From assembly GCA_950295325.1 (NCBI GenBank), contig OX485804.1, forward strand, positions 3,472,001 to 3,536,000: a stretch of 64,000 nucleotides of DNA, given 5' to 3'. Both the position numbers and the translations under genes were made by a program. Of the stretch, positions 20,693 through 33,502 are shown piece by piece. Source of the DNA: Polytrichum commune (Eukaryota > Streptophyta > Polytrichopsida > Polytrichales > Polytrichaceae). How positions within the stretch are numbered: position 1 is the stretch's first letter; the number at the start of each line of letters is the position of its first letter. Under the pieces are notes generated by a model, which saw only the letters and a list, made by a program, of their open reading frames with translations, was not told the origin of the DNA and ran no database searches.

Positions 20693-22153
20693 AAACTTCT
20701 CTGCTGGGAATTAGACTAGCGCTCGAGAGGCACGCAATTCTCGTGAGCGATTGCGCTTCAAGGTGATATTTCCATACGAGCTCTTACAGGTGTTGATTGT
20801 TGCTGCAGAATTGAGCACAAAATTTAGTGTTTTGCTTTTTCTTGGGTGGTTGAGGCTATTGGGATTTGTGTGAAGGATTTTGGTTCACTACGTTTGGTAC
20901 TGGATTGCTTGAAATTTTTTTGGAGTTGTTCTAATATTTTCTACGATGCCTTCATTGTTTCCCTCCTATACAAGGTTGCATCGTTTTTGGTGATGGTGGT
21001 TTTGTTCTGAAAAAGCTTCAAATGCTTTCCGCACCAATTTGTCTTCCAGTTGATACCGCTCGTTAGCGTCGTGCAAAACCTTCATAATGTGACTTTAGGG
21101 TCTCACTTCTTATGGGTAGCTGGAAATTCTTCAAGATCATAGTTGCTTGTTGGTGAGAGCGCTTGAAATGCTTTGTTTTGTAAGTTAAATGGATCGTCCC
21201 ATCTAGCACGTATCCTTTGTTTTCTACTCTATTTTGGCAGTACTCATATGAAACTGTGTGCTCTCGTTTCGCAGTGGGTGTATTGATATGAAAGTGTTTG
21301 CATTTTTCATGAGACCTTCAGAAAATCTGTTAGAGTTGTCATTGCCTTCATTTGAGCATGTGCTTTGTTTCCCCTTACATAAATCTACTTTGAATTTTGC
21401 ATATTCGACTCATTTATTCTATTTTGCCCAAGTAGCAACTCTCACCCCTTCCTTTATTCACTCTTTTTTGCATCGAACTTTCAGGATGTTACTTGACACT
21501 TCCTTCATGGAATACTCTCGTTACATATCGATGAACTTTGTAGATGGGGAAGATCTCCATACCAATTTGGTGCTACTTTCAAGAAACTTGTCTACAATTT
21601 ACTTTTCGAGCAACAAGTGGAACACACCAACCACATGCTGAAATGTCAGGGTTTCTATAGTGATGATGATAAACAAATGATCATCATCTTTGTAATCTAG
21701 AATATTTTTTATTGCTCCCCTATTGCCGTATAAACAAAGAACTGAATCTTTGGTAGACTCTTGGAATTCCGAACACATTGGGGTTTATATGTTTGCAAAT
21801 TTCTGTCTTCTTCCTCCTTTCTCCACTCAGACTATAGATTTATTTGTTGAGGTTGGTATAATGAACTTAGTTTTTTCTTTTATTTTCTTTTTCTTTTTCT
21901 TTTTTGTCAATCATTTCAAATTATGATTCAAGCAAATTCTCCCACTTTACATCCCAACTGTCCCTTGGAACTTTGCGATGGTAGGAGACATTTGAGGATT
22001 GTGGTTGGAAGGCACGTAAATGGACTGTATGGGACTAAGTGGGACGTTATCTTCTACCACAGGATCCCTATCGAATCTTACGACCTTCATTCTCAACAAA
22101 GTGGGACATCTCTTTGTTCTGATTATTGTGGAACTCATATGCACAAAGGTTTT
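20693..22153. other. Intergenic stretch
   Basis: One short exon-like reading (LRFKVIFPYELLQ, about 20747-20790, followed by GT) is not supported by neighbours. Open frames at 21258-21641 are not protein-like. Nothing else was recognised. Confidence 0.35.
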
Positions 22154-22196
22154 CATCATGCAATTCAAATGAGTGCTTTTGGTTTGGAGTAACAAT
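22154..22196 (+). repeat. Left 43-bp direct repeat flanking the SINE
   Basis: Starts catcatgcaattcaaatg and ends ggagtaacaat. It is identical to 22571-22613 except one G/A difference. It is interpreted as a target-site duplication. Confidence 0.85.
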
Positions 22197-22570
22197 TCTA
22201 GATAGATAGATAGAAACTCCAACCCCTTTCAAGCAAGGGGCCGGCGTGAATAAAGTGTCCGTTCGTAATGCCAATGACCCGATGCCCACTGGACAAGGGG
22301 ACATTGGGACAAATACTACTCTCCCCTTTCGAGGATGGACACTATAGTGACACACTATACAAGTCCCTAGCTAGCCACTAGTGCCTTGAAGATACCGGAC
22401 ATGATATCCCTCCAAAGGGCTTTGAGGTACCCATACAACAAGGTCCAAGGACCCCCCATCATAGTTGGGTGGACTAAGGTGGTGAGCACCACACCGGCAT
22501 GGGGAATAGAACCCACAACCTCCTCATTGGGGGCCATGAGCCTAACCACCAAGCCAAGGCCCGTGGTTTA
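22197..22570 (-). mobile_element. tRNA-derived SINE, 374 bp, minus orientation
   Basis: On the minus strand the element begins with a tRNA-like head: an A-box-like TGGTGGTTAGGC (plus positions about 22540-22551) and a B-box-like GTGGGTTCTATTCCCC (about 22501-22516), the internal promoter elements of RNA polymerase III. An unrelated body follows, and the 3' end is a short TCTA repeat (plus strand tctagatagatagatag at 22197). Direct repeats of 43 bp flank it exactly. SINEs have no coding capacity and use LINE enzymes. The long flanking repeat is unusual for a SINE. Confidence 0.8.
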
Positions 22571-22613
22571 CATCATGCAATTCAAATGAGTGCTTTTGAT
22601 TTGGAGTAACAAT
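22571..22613 (+). repeat. Right 43-bp direct repeat flanking the SINE
   Basis: Partner of 22154-22196 with one mismatch. Confidence 0.85.
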
Positions 22614-23684
22614 CCCATGTATGATACGGGGCATATTTCAAGTTTCAATTTTTGATATACTTTGTACCATTTGCTTTGTACTTCAAATCAAGGAGTTATC
22701 TTTCAATGACAATTTGGGAGGTTCTTTACTAGCTGAACTTGGACAATTGGTTGCACTCTAAATTTTATAAGCTCCCTGTGGTGTCTATTTTTTAGTCTAT
22801 TTCGCTCAAATAAAAGTTAGATGTGAATGGAACACTTTTTGAGTCAAAATAGCTTAAAACAGATGGTAGGAATGAGGCTATTGACTTGAGGTGACGAAAA
22901 AACAGTTGGAAAGGACCATAGTCTAATTTTAGAGGATATCAGCTTCGAGGCTGGAAGGGAGAGAGTAGTTATAGAAGAGGAGGCAAACTTGAGAAAGCAC
23001 ATCCATTCAGTTATAGAAGTTTTTTTTCCAAAAGCTACCCTTGAAAGCTATCGAGAGATTCGCTTAGGCCGGAGAGGAGAGATTCCTCCTGAGCCAGACC
23101 ATAGTCTATGAGTGTTTTTGTGTTTTCTTTATCGAGCAGTAAAGGATTGAATTGTCGCAAGAATTACTACTGAATCACAAAATTGTGTCGAATACGAACC
23201 TCGGAACTTTGCTGTGGACTATCATGTGTTTCTTCTTCTCTGTAAATGAATGCAGTATATAAGTGTTTATTTTTCTCCTGGAACTGCAACCAATTTGTAT
23301 GACATTATTGTTTCCATTCCATTTCAAGACATGGTCTAATTTCAATATTTTATTCATTTGTTTCTTGGACAGAAATGTAGGTCATGACAATGGTCTGTAT
23401 TATGTTGGTGATAATTGAATAGTGTTTAAGCGTATAACTGAGTGGCATCGTCCACGAAAAAAACCTCCTTGCCCCGGGTAAGTGCTAATCTCGGTGTCCA
23501 CACCCTGTTCAGTGCGTTGTGGCTTAGGCTATGTTTGAGTTCCAAATATGAATTTTTATTAATATCATAGGTGCGCGAATGCATGTATTAATAAAAAATT
23601 AAATGTAGCATATTTAAATGAGCAATCAAATTCCCTGATGTGCGATCATGGCACGTGCAGTGGGACTTCACAACTGATCCAAAA
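22614..23684. other. Intergenic stretch
   Basis: No gene, RNA or clear repeat recognised. Confidence 0.35.
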
Positions 23685-25645
23685 TAGTTGTACCCCCAGT
23701 ATCCTCCCTACGGCTATGCCCCCCCCCCTACATGCATCCATTCCACACCTATCCGCCGCCGCCCACCTCTTCATATGCACCACCTCCGCCATCATGGGAT
23801 GCCACCCCCCCTATGCTGCAATCGTATCCGCACACCGGATATGAACGCCCGTACGGAAGACATTCCAGTCGCACATGACATACGCGATCTGGCAGTCCAC
23901 CTATAGGCTCCAGCGACTCTGGAAGAAGCAAAGAACATGAAGGGATGGGTGAGAAGCATCGCGACAGGACGGTTCGAGGGAATGCCAGTGAGACCCCTAT
24001 GGGCACCACGTCTATGCCCACGACAGCCAAGGACGACAATGACTGTTGCTGGAGTGACTCCTACAACATCTCCTACGCCATCGCTTAAGGTAACACCCCA
24101 GCGAATGTTTGGAGTTTTAAGTTTCCCTGAATAGTTAGATTGACCGCAAGTTAAAAAAATTTGAATTGAACAACCCAATTTTTTTTTCCTAGGCTCTGGG
24201 CATCAACTATGTATATGGTAAAATTAAATGAAGCAACAGAAGTTGACGAACATAGAAAAAAAATCCATGTAGTTGAGAATTGATAGACTACTTGGAATGA
24301 GGTAGTGATATTTCAGAGGTCGGGCAAGTGTGACTATATATGTGTGAAGAGTGAAACAAAATTACAGGACATCCAGATTGGAAATAACACGTATTGAAAA
24401 TAAAGTAAACAAGACCCAATAGTAAATAATTTTGTGTAGAGGTTAAATGCACTTATGTTGCGGACCTAGAGGGCTTAAGGAGCGTAGCAGTTAAGTGACT
24501 TGCAGGTGTCCAGCCTGCGTGCAATATTTGAATTTACAGAACGTCTTGTAACTAATTTTTGGTCGTAAGGATGTTCGTGGTACGTGACATATTGGTATGG
24601 AATGCGTACAAATTTGTAAAATATCAGCTTTCCATGTGAATGTGGCTATCCGTATTCGGGCTACTTTCCATACCTCCTACCATGATGGTTGCAATGCTAT
24701 TTATCCCGTTTTTTGCCATTGCTTTTTGCAATGGTATGTACCTCGTTTCGTCACTAATAGCTAAATTGGAGAATGTGACATAGTGAACACATCCAGAAAC
24801 AATTGGGACCCATAATGTTTCTTTATGTATTGTACTTCTTGGGGCAACATGGTTGTTCAATTTCTTGTACAGTCGCGTTCACACAACTCGAAGATGATGA
24901 TGTGCCGCTCTCCCAGATTTTCCGACATGGTGGTCCTCTTGTGGAGGGAGCCGATGATGAACATGACAAATAGGTAGACCAATGCGTCAGAAGTTCGCAA
25001 CCGCATGTCGAAAAACTTCTCGGTACTCTGCAAGGAAGGATAGCCGCTGTGGAGGCAGCACTGGCTAGTGCGATGCGTGGAATATCTAACATTTTAAGTT
25101 CTATATCTGACATAAAAAACCATTTAGTCCGGGAGGCCAGTGCCGAAACGACCGATGAGGTGGACGGTATGGAGCCCAAACATGCGGAAGTGGCCACGGC
25201 AAGCCCCTCGCAACAGCCGATGCATGTTAAGATAGATGATGTGGCACATGCAAGCGTGGATATGGGGACCCCGTGCAACACAGCGAAACAGTCACTGCCA
25301 CATAGGCACGTCATACGTGGGGCATCATTTTCTAACCCTGTTGTGTTGCAGGGGGACGTGTCCAACAAAAGCGAAGAGAACAACAAAGTACGTGCTCGAG
25401 TTAGCCCACCACAGGACAGCCCAGCGAAAATGGTGCTTACCAATCCTCATAAACGTTTAGTTCCAGTTGAGGGTAGAATGGCCGTGTGTAGATCCTCTAA
25501 TTCAAAGGGCACGGCAGTTGCGAACCCCACTGCTGGATCCTCATGTCGAACGCAAAAGTATAAAGACCCGCCTGGGAACGAGGATGCTGTAGACTTTAGA
25601 CGCACTACCGAAACCCACATCAAAGTCCCGGTATTGCAGCCCTGA
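23685..25645 (+). pseudogene. Decayed two-part coding remnant with a Pro/Tyr-rich region, family unknown
   Basis: Part 1 (about 23685-24090) reads as a Pro/Tyr-rich stretch (QYPPYGYAPPP, then YPPPPTSSYAPPPPSWD). It changes frame in a run of nine C near 23720 and is broken by a TGA near 23876, then continues with SSDSGRSKEHEGMGEKHRD. Part 2 (about 24873-25645) follows an acceptor-like cttgtacag and reads AFTQLEDDDVPLSQIF, an in-frame TAG near 24973, then a helical stretch (LLGTLQGRIAAVEAALASAM) and a polar tail ending at TGA 25643. This could be a transposon ORF or a broken host gene. I see no catalytic motif. Confidence 0.4.
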
Positions 25646-27345
25646 AATAATACAGTGAGTGCCTCGATTCCATTCTGCACTTGTTATTTGAAAAAATAAT
25701 TTTCCCGTACCCCGAACTAAGCGGCCATATGGTGGGTGTAGACTCCGCTTAGGCATGGCACACACTGTTGGGTGTTGCACCCCGGATTTCCCAACAAAGT
25801 CGTTGGTGAGGCAAGGGCGGGGATCAACAACAAATCTCGCAGTCATCATCTAAAAATGGTATCGCATTGCAAGGACGGCCAATAATACATATTTTTTAAG
25901 AAAATATATCGCTATGATATTCCTTTTTTTCCCGGATGATACAAATATTGGACCCCTCAAAATGTGCGATAAGGTATTGTGGGCTTCCGGGAAACCTGGA
26001 TAGTGGGTGAGGCGGCCATCCAAGCACCTTTGGGAGAAATGTTTGCCGAGACCCACGGAGGTAGCATAGTTAGGTTGGGCTAATTGGATGTTTAGGACGC
26101 TAACTATAACATTTACACTCATAAGACTTTCGAACCTTAGAAAATGTTAATTGTGAACTAAAAATAAACACAATTCAATCATTTCGCTTGGAAACCAAGG
26201 AGGTGCCTACTTTACCTCATGCATGGCACCGGTCTTGAGGGCTCAATGGATGAAATCTTAATAAATCATATTATATTTATATATTATTTTGTTAAACCTT
26301 GAATATTCTAATCTAATGTTCATGATCGTCTTCAGATAATTAAGGTGGATAATTACACGGGTTATAATGTGATTACGAAACTTATAGATGTTTTAGAATG
26401 AAAACAAGTGATCTTAAAATATTTGTTGTAATGTTCCATACATTTATGTTAGCTGGCCCATTCTTTTATATTTTTCTAAAATCAATGATGCATGAATAAA
26501 AAAATGGAGGCCAAGAAAATTAATCTCATTGTAGCAAACACTTGACAAAATATAACTCAGAATGACGATTATAAGTCCAGAAAATTCACCAACTATAGTA
26601 AAAGATTTTTTTGTAATTGGTTGCATATTGAGTTGAAAATGTGAATCGGAAGATATGTTGTGATAATTTATCATATGCTAGAAAATTCAATTTGTTGGTA
26701 GTTATGATTAAATCATATATATCTTTGGTTATTAATGGCATTTAAAGTGTTCATTAATTTCTTCAACATCTTCAGAAGATTATATGAAAATATCAATACA
26801 CTTTTTAATATTGTATTGTATCACCTTCAATTTAAAAATTATAATTTTTTTATTAATGTGGATGTAATTATTTTTATGTTAAAAACATATTTTTCATTGC
26901 TCATGGCTCTTACATGATATTAATTATTTTCAAAATGATTATTTTAGATTTTCTACTCAAATGCTATTATGTTGAATTTTACATGTTGAGTATCTAAAAT
27001 ATTAGATGACTTTCATATATTGAATGGATATCATTTTAATATTATTAGATTCATATGAATGGTTGGAATTTACATGCTCAAATAGAATGTTGAATTTAAT
27101 CCAATGCTATAATATTGAATTATATTTACCCTCCTAATTGTATTTGTTTTCATGTTGGAATGCTGAAATATTGGAAGATTAAAATGCTATAAGACATGTT
27201 GGATTCTTTTTATCTTTTTTCATATTCTTGCTAACACTAAATTCAAACATGTAACTTGTACATACTACCATAGTTGATATGTAGTGTTTGAGTTTATATT
27301 TCATGTTTTTTTTATAGGGTTATTGATATTTAGTGTAAACATTTG
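25646..27345. other. Very AT-rich intergenic stretch
   Basis: Mostly A/T from about 26100 on. No gene recognised. Confidence 0.4.
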
Positions 27346-27370
27346 TATTTAGTGTATCAAACACTAAATA
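27346..27370. repeat. Perfect 10-bp palindrome TATTTAGTGT
   Basis: TATTTAGTGT, a 5-base loop, then ACACTAAATA. The same TTTAGTGT word heads the MITE at 33503-33726 and recurs near 19190, 20577, 40647 and 42371, so this may be a scar or mini-copy of that family. Confidence 0.6.
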
Positions 27371-29798
27371 TCCTATTTAGTATAGTGGTCTCACTTGTTG
27401 GTGTAGTGCATGTACATTTGTGTCAATTGGTGGGGACTCATCTTCCATTCCAATTCTACAAATAAGTGCAACATTTTTCTCCGCCTCCGGTTTTTTGACA
27501 TCTTCATAGTTGTCTAAGTTCACCTAGAGATCTTTGTCCATATGATTTCCAAGGTTTGCTTCAAAGGTACCTTCTTCCATGTGAGCCTAGACACCCTCCA
27601 TATCATCATCCTGATCTAGTGGTTGTTGAACATCATCCGCTTCCATGTTTTCTTCTCTTATTTCAATATGCCCTTCTACGCCAAATGCTTTGTCACTCTC
27701 ATTGGTGTTTTGCTATTGAGTCTTCAGACAATGGCATTGTGTTTCACTACGCTTGCCCTACAATGGTCCTCATGTTCGTTGTGACATATGGGACCCACCA
27801 ACCCCGTCATTTTTTCTGCATTCATAGGCTTGGCCACCGTTCTTCATTTTGAGAGCCTCCTTTCTTCATGTAGATGCAACTTTTGGAATTGTCTTATCAC
27901 CCCATCATTTTCCACTCTATTTTTTTTTGTCTAGGGTTTAGAATTTTTCCCGTCTGCTTATTTACACACTTTCTAATGATTTGGGGCTATTTATAACTTT
28001 TTCTAAGCTTTTGAACTTGAATGCCTTTTTTTAGGATTGTCTTCTCCCTAATGATGATCAATGGCCATCTTGACAAAACACACAATGCCACACAATTGGA
28101 CAAAGGTTCTCTGGTGTCCATTATAAAGATATCCTCCTCGTGTCTTGGGTTAAATTCACAGTTTTACTCGGTTTCTAGCATGTTTTGACATATAAGTACT
28201 TGTTGTAGTTACTTGGCTCCCCCTACTCTAGTGGCATTTGACAATGCAATTATGTGTCCTATTTATTTAGTGAAGTCGTTGTCATATGGGTATCACCATC
28301 ATTCCCATGCTCTAGCATGCCACCATGCCCATTCATTTCATTAATGTAGCATTAATTAATTAAATGACCAACTACATATTTCTCCAAAAAGGTTGTCGAT
28401 TGTTAGGGATGTGTTGTGAGTTATTATTGTTATTGGTCGTATGTGGTTAGATTCCATTGGTGTTACGTTGGGCCTCTAGTCGCATCCAATGTTGATTTTA
28501 AAAAGATGGTTTTCAAGCTATTGTACATCACTTCCGTTTGCCCACCTTACTTAACCTATGCCTGCACCATTTTTTATTCCTTCAAATCTTTGAACTTATC
28601 TCATTCAATCATTCCAACACCTCTGATGATAGACATGGGATTCTAAACAACTTGAGCTTCAATGTCTATTACTTTACAAAGTAATTGCATTGCCATTTGC
28701 ACCTTCACCTCCACATGGATATATTTTCCTTCCCTACAACTTTTTTTTTTTTTTTCTTCACTGGTTCAATTTCTACTCTTTGATAGGTTGCACGTCCCAA
28801 AATGGCCCACCATGAGAATGTGCAAGATAAACTCCTCTTCTCTCAAATGCTTAGTATGCCAACACACTCGCACTCTCGTGGGACCATCCCATTATGTGCC
28901 TCTTTTGCAGATGTGTATGAGGATTTGAGCCTTCCCAACCCCAACATGGACGATGCACAAGTACATATACCTTTGGAATTCCTTGACAAATGCGTTTGTT
29001 TGCTTCATGTGGATGTAGTTCCTTGCTTCATACCTTTTGGGAAGTCGTGCAAGTGAAGGTTAGTGAATACTTTATGGTTGGGTCTTTTCATCTAAAATTA
29101 CATATAATTGTTGTCTCCAGGGACACTATGGGTTATTTGGAGTCCATTACTAGTTTCATTATGTATCCGTTATTAGGAGTGGTTTTCTCCTTCCAACCTC
29201 ATTTTGGAGCCTCATTGAGGTTGCCACGTAGGGGTTACGAGGTTTCATCTTTCTACATAGGCCTTTCAATGTTTTCCTCAAGCATGGACTATTATAACAT
29301 GGAGGTTCACTCAATCGAGATTTGAAAATGGCCCATGGCCAAGAACCAAGGCCGCATGTAATTATCTGAATGGACAAGCAAAGACCAGCCAACGAACCAA
29401 GCCGAAACAATAGGAGTGTTGACCTTTTGTAAAAACGTTGCGCTCGGGTGATGGGGGTCACCAATGATTATAACAAAGGCACTACTGCTCAAAGGGCTCG
29501 AGGCTTACTTGACAACAATACTGTATTTGAATTATGATTGCTCTTATGTAACCAAGAGGGACCACCCTCTAAGCATTAAAACCAAAAACCCAATGCATCG
29601 TCCGAAAAAAGTTGGGTTTTTCCCACCCTTGCTCTGCCCTTGGTGCGGGCCCTTACGCACACAATGACCCCTCCTTGGGCATTATTTTCTGGCGGGCCCC
29701 GCCACTGGCACAGCTGGCGGAAACGGGTTGGTCCTTCCCCTTTCACAAACCTTGGCTCATGTAACGTGAGGGCTCTGCCCTTCTCCCGCCCCCGCGCG
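27371..29798. other. Intergenic stretch upstream of ASF1-B
   Basis: A poly-T run lies near 28741-28755. Open frames at 28662-29325 are short and carry no motif I know. The last 200 bp, from about 29600, are GC-rich and may hold the ASF1-B promoter. Confidence 0.35.
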
Positions 29799-30845
29799 CT
29801 GCCAAGTTGCTACGAAATTCTCCCGCGCGTTTTGGCCTTACGAAAATTTCCCGCGCTCGTTGGCCCTCGCCAGAGGTTTTTGTCAAGGTTCGTCTGCCTG
29901 TGAGGAGGATAGGGTCACAACTCCAGTCTTTAGGGTGGGAGCCTCTCGTTGGATTGCATCATTCCGCGGGCTTCAGTTTCGTGTCTCCCTGTGATTCTCT
30001 CCCTCTGCTTGCTGCCACATTGCCGCCAATTCCGTCCCGCGCTTTTTGCCCAGTTTCTCCTCAGCTTCTCTTGTTAGTGAGGTCGGGGGAAGTCTGTTCG
30101 ATTGTGTCATTTTCATTGTGATGTTCTGTTTCGCGGCTCCAGACGCGCTGTTTCTGCATTGCTAGTTTGTGGAGGTTTGTGCCAGTGGCGTGGATCGCTT
30201 GGGACGTTGTGTGAGGGGCAGGGTAAGAGCACGCACCCTGATTTAGGGTTTGTGAAAAGTGCTATGATTGTTTGACATAAGCTTTGGTAGAATGGTTGAA
30301 ACGGTAAGCGTTGGAAGTGTGTTCAGAAAGCATCCTTCTTACTTCGAAATAAGATATGGTAGATTGCTTGAAATCTTTGGAATTGTGTTTAGGAAGCTTC
30401 GTTTTCCTCTGATTTGCTCTTGAGTTCATTCATATGTGGTCTTCTTGGTGCACATCGACCAATGTGGACGTTGTTTCGAAAATGCACCAATCTGTGAACT
30501 CTTCCAAGTAGTATCGAATTCATTGCTACATCAATTACATCCACTCTGGATGGGTTTGGGATTGTCATTTTGATCCACCTTTTGTTTAAATGATGAGTTT
30601 GAGGGTCTGAAAGCCCTTACGTCTTCTTAATGCTTCAAGATTGCAGATGATTCAGCAGCCTAGTCTATTTCTGAGGCCCGCTTATTCTGAGTCTTTGTTC
30701 TTGTCTCCAGGATTTCACCATTGGTACAGAAATACCAATGAACAGCATTTTGCATCACCCTGGCAGCAGCGTGTTGCGGAAGCTTCGCAAGCATTGACGT
30801 GTTGGCCTTGGTCTCTATGAGGAGTTTTCAGATCCATTTCAGATC

Positions 30846-30940
30846 ATGGCGTTATTGGTCTGTGTAATCGGAGGATGGAACTAGATAAGCAGCTTCCAAA
30901 GGTGGACATGTTAGAAGCGTGTGCGTTACGCGAGGCTTAG
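30846..30940 (+). promoter_or_regulatory. Two short upstream reading frames before ASF1-B
   Basis: uORF1 at 30846-30884 and uORF2 at 30908-30940 encode the same peptides as in copy A. They lie before the main ATG at 31022. Their presence in mature mRNA is not shown. Confidence 0.4.
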
Positions 30941-31021
30941 ACTGCTTTACGGAAGACTCGTGGGTGTGCAGTGCCAGTATTTTGGGTAGGAGTAAAGACA
31001 GCTCGATAAGCAGAGGAGACA

Positions 31022-32067
31022 ATGAGTGCAGTTAATGTGACCAATGTAACGGTGCTCGACAATCCGTCGATGTTCCTGAATCCTTTCCAATTTGAGATCT
31101 CATACGAATGCCTCGTCCCTTTGAATGACGGTCAGTGTTCCTTTTCTACCTCGTTGGAGATGTCAGCGCTTTATTTGCTATATGGGTAGTCTGTGTTAGA
31201 TTTATTCTGAGTCGCAACTATATTTGATCTGAAGTTTGCAGAATTGCAAGTGATAGGCAGCTGCATAAGAATGTATTATACGTAGCCCTATTTCTGATGG
31301 AGACTCTGGCGCTGCAGATCTTGAATGGAAGTTGATATACGTGGGATCTGCCGAGGATGAGAAGTACGATCAAGTGTTGGAAAGTGTGATGGTTGGTCCT
31401 GTAAATATTGGCAACTATAGGTTTGTTTTTCAGGTAAGTCTGGTTCTTGTCAATTTTTCTCCTGTCAATTGTCGTGCATCGCATTGTGTATGATGAGTGA
31501 ATTGGAGAAGCAAATTCGTCTCTTTCGAAGAGTACAGGTAGATGGGTCGTGGTTCATCAGTGTAGGTCTCCTGGAAATAACCTGGCTGCTACGACCTGGT
31601 CGTCGTCAGATCCCGTGTGTATTCTTGATATTTAGTGTGTTTGAGGCGGGCTCCTGAAGATTTGCAATGATGTACAGGCTGATCCGCCCGAACCAGCTAA
31701 CATTCCGGAGGAGGACATAATTGGAGTGACCGTGCTGTTGTTGACATGCTCATACATGGGGCAGGAGTTCATAAGGGTTGGTTACTATGTGAGCAATGAG
31801 TATGTGGATGAGCACCTGCGTGAGGAACCACCTGCGAAACTCCTCATCAACAGGGTGCAGCGAAACATCCTTGCCGACAAACCACGGGTCACAAAGTTTC
31901 CTATCGTGTTTAGTGCACCGGCTCCTCAAACGACAGACCAAGTGACACCTGTGGACAATTTTCCTGTTGTCTACAATGCTCCACCTCCTCTCACTGATAT
32001 CATAGTAGATGAGGAACTTGAGGAGGGTGTGATAGTAAAGGAACTTGAAGCAGGTTATGCACTTTGA
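31022..32067 (+). CDS. ASF1: Histone H3-H4 chaperone ASF1, copy B (204 aa)
   Basis: Three exons: 31022-31130, 31318-31433 and 31678-32067, with introns of 187 and 244 bp. It has the same complete ASF1 core as copy A, including the H3-binding strand and the VQRNILADKPRVTKFP segment. It differs mainly in the tail: three residues are missing after DQV, there are several substitutions around APPPLTDIIVDEE, and reading continues nine codons past EEGV to end in KELEAGYAL. The tail is outside the histone-binding core and is expected to tolerate change. Both copies look translatable, so dosage or regulatory divergence is the likely effect of the duplication. Confidence 0.95.
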
Positions 32068-32775
32068 GAATGGGTCTCTTGCATCGCAGACCAGTATTCT
32101 TTATATCTTCAGAAAGGAGGGAACCGAAGTCTGTCTGTTTTATGACGAAGTCCTTGTGAAGAACATTTTAGCTTTAATGCCACCTGTATTTTGAAGGTGT
32201 AGGAGTAGTGTGAGAGAATAGGAAGTAGGGCATTTCGACGATGTGGGGTCCTGTAGATTAGCTTAGCACACAACTGTAGACAACTGTAAATTTTTGGTTG
32301 TACTCTTTAAAATTGACCAAATATAATTTGGTAGCCTCAGCATCAGCAAACATGCAACCACACTAAGATTGCCTTTTTGTCCCTCGGTAGGAGTAGACGA
32401 GTTTCTCTAGAATAATTGTTGATTATTAGAGTCTTTGGTGACCTGATGCTTTGGTTGATTCCTCGCATCTCCTGCAGGGCAATATTCTTAACTCATGTTT
32501 GTGTAAGTTTCCACAGGTGCAAGTCATTATTGTCGTATCAGCAATGTGATTTGTGCTTATGCATTAGTGAGGGTGGTACTCAGTTACCCACTCTAACATG
32601 CACAATTCACTATTTAGTATCGATACTAATTAGTATGAATGTGGATATGAATTATCTCTTGCATCGATTATGCACCTAGAATTGTGAGACTTTCGTTTGT
32701 ACATCATAGCAGTGACATTCTTAGGAGAATTAGCATAGAATACTTGAGGAAACCGAAGGTACAAAACTTTGAACA

Positions 32776-33502
32776 GGAGATGGACATGAACAGAAATGAA
32801 AGTTGATGGTTGCTTTTGGTCTCTAGAGCAATTTGGAGGGGGAGTATGTCCGAAGGACTATTCAAATGTAAACGAAGGTTTTGTGGATCCATCTAAGTAA
32901 TGTTCAAATGTTGGCTTAGATTCCATGAACTCAGTAACCCTTCATCCTGGATGTCTCCTTCAGTTTTCAACTCTTAGAAATACTGTAATCACTGTTTCAT
33001 TTGACACCCAAGTTAGAATGTGTTCCTCTTTGCCAGAAAATGAATTCCCCATTAATCACTTGTGAACAGATACAAACTCTTATTTGATCGGTTATAGATG
33101 CCTCAACCTGAAGTTAACACACGAAGATATTATGCATAACATGATTTCACATCTGTTGATCTGTTTAAAAGCTGACAAGAGTTCAGCCCAGCTGGCGCCA
33201 AGGGACAGAGGAAGTTAAGTATAATGACAAGTGGCGAAGTGCAGAGTCAGATGTGCTGCGCTTTTTGTCCGAGTTGAAATTTTGATCTTTTATCAGGTTC
33301 AGGTGATCCACAGCATATTGGAGGTCAGTATCCGGGAACTATTTAGGGCATAATCTGTTGAGTTCCTGGTGTTTCCAAATCCCAGCCGGTGACATGTTGA
33401 AATCTTTTGGTTTTTATTTATCAATTTAAGGTGTATTCCATACGTTCTTCTAAAACGATCGACTTTCCCAGAAGCCTTGACCTTCAACCGGTTCATCTGT
33501 AA
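32776..33502. other. Intergenic stretch
   Basis: No gene or repeat recognised. Confidence 0.35.

Larger units (their letters stand above)
29799..32775 (+). repeat. ASF1 duplicon, copy B (about 3.0 kb)
   Basis: Direct-orientation partner of 11036-14345, about 15.5 kb downstream of it. It lacks one of the two leader units of copy A and has a few small indels. Exons 1 and 2 and intron 2 are almost identical between copies, implying recent duplication or gene conversion. Confidence 0.92.

Noticed and set aside
20747-20790. Exon reading LRFKVIFPYELLQ
   Set aside because: A single short stretch with no convincing neighbouring exons and no family I can assign.
22501-22570. A tRNA gene on the minus strand
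   Set aside because: A- and B-box-like words are present but no full cloverleaf with matching acceptor stem could be drawn; flanking repeats and body show a SINE.
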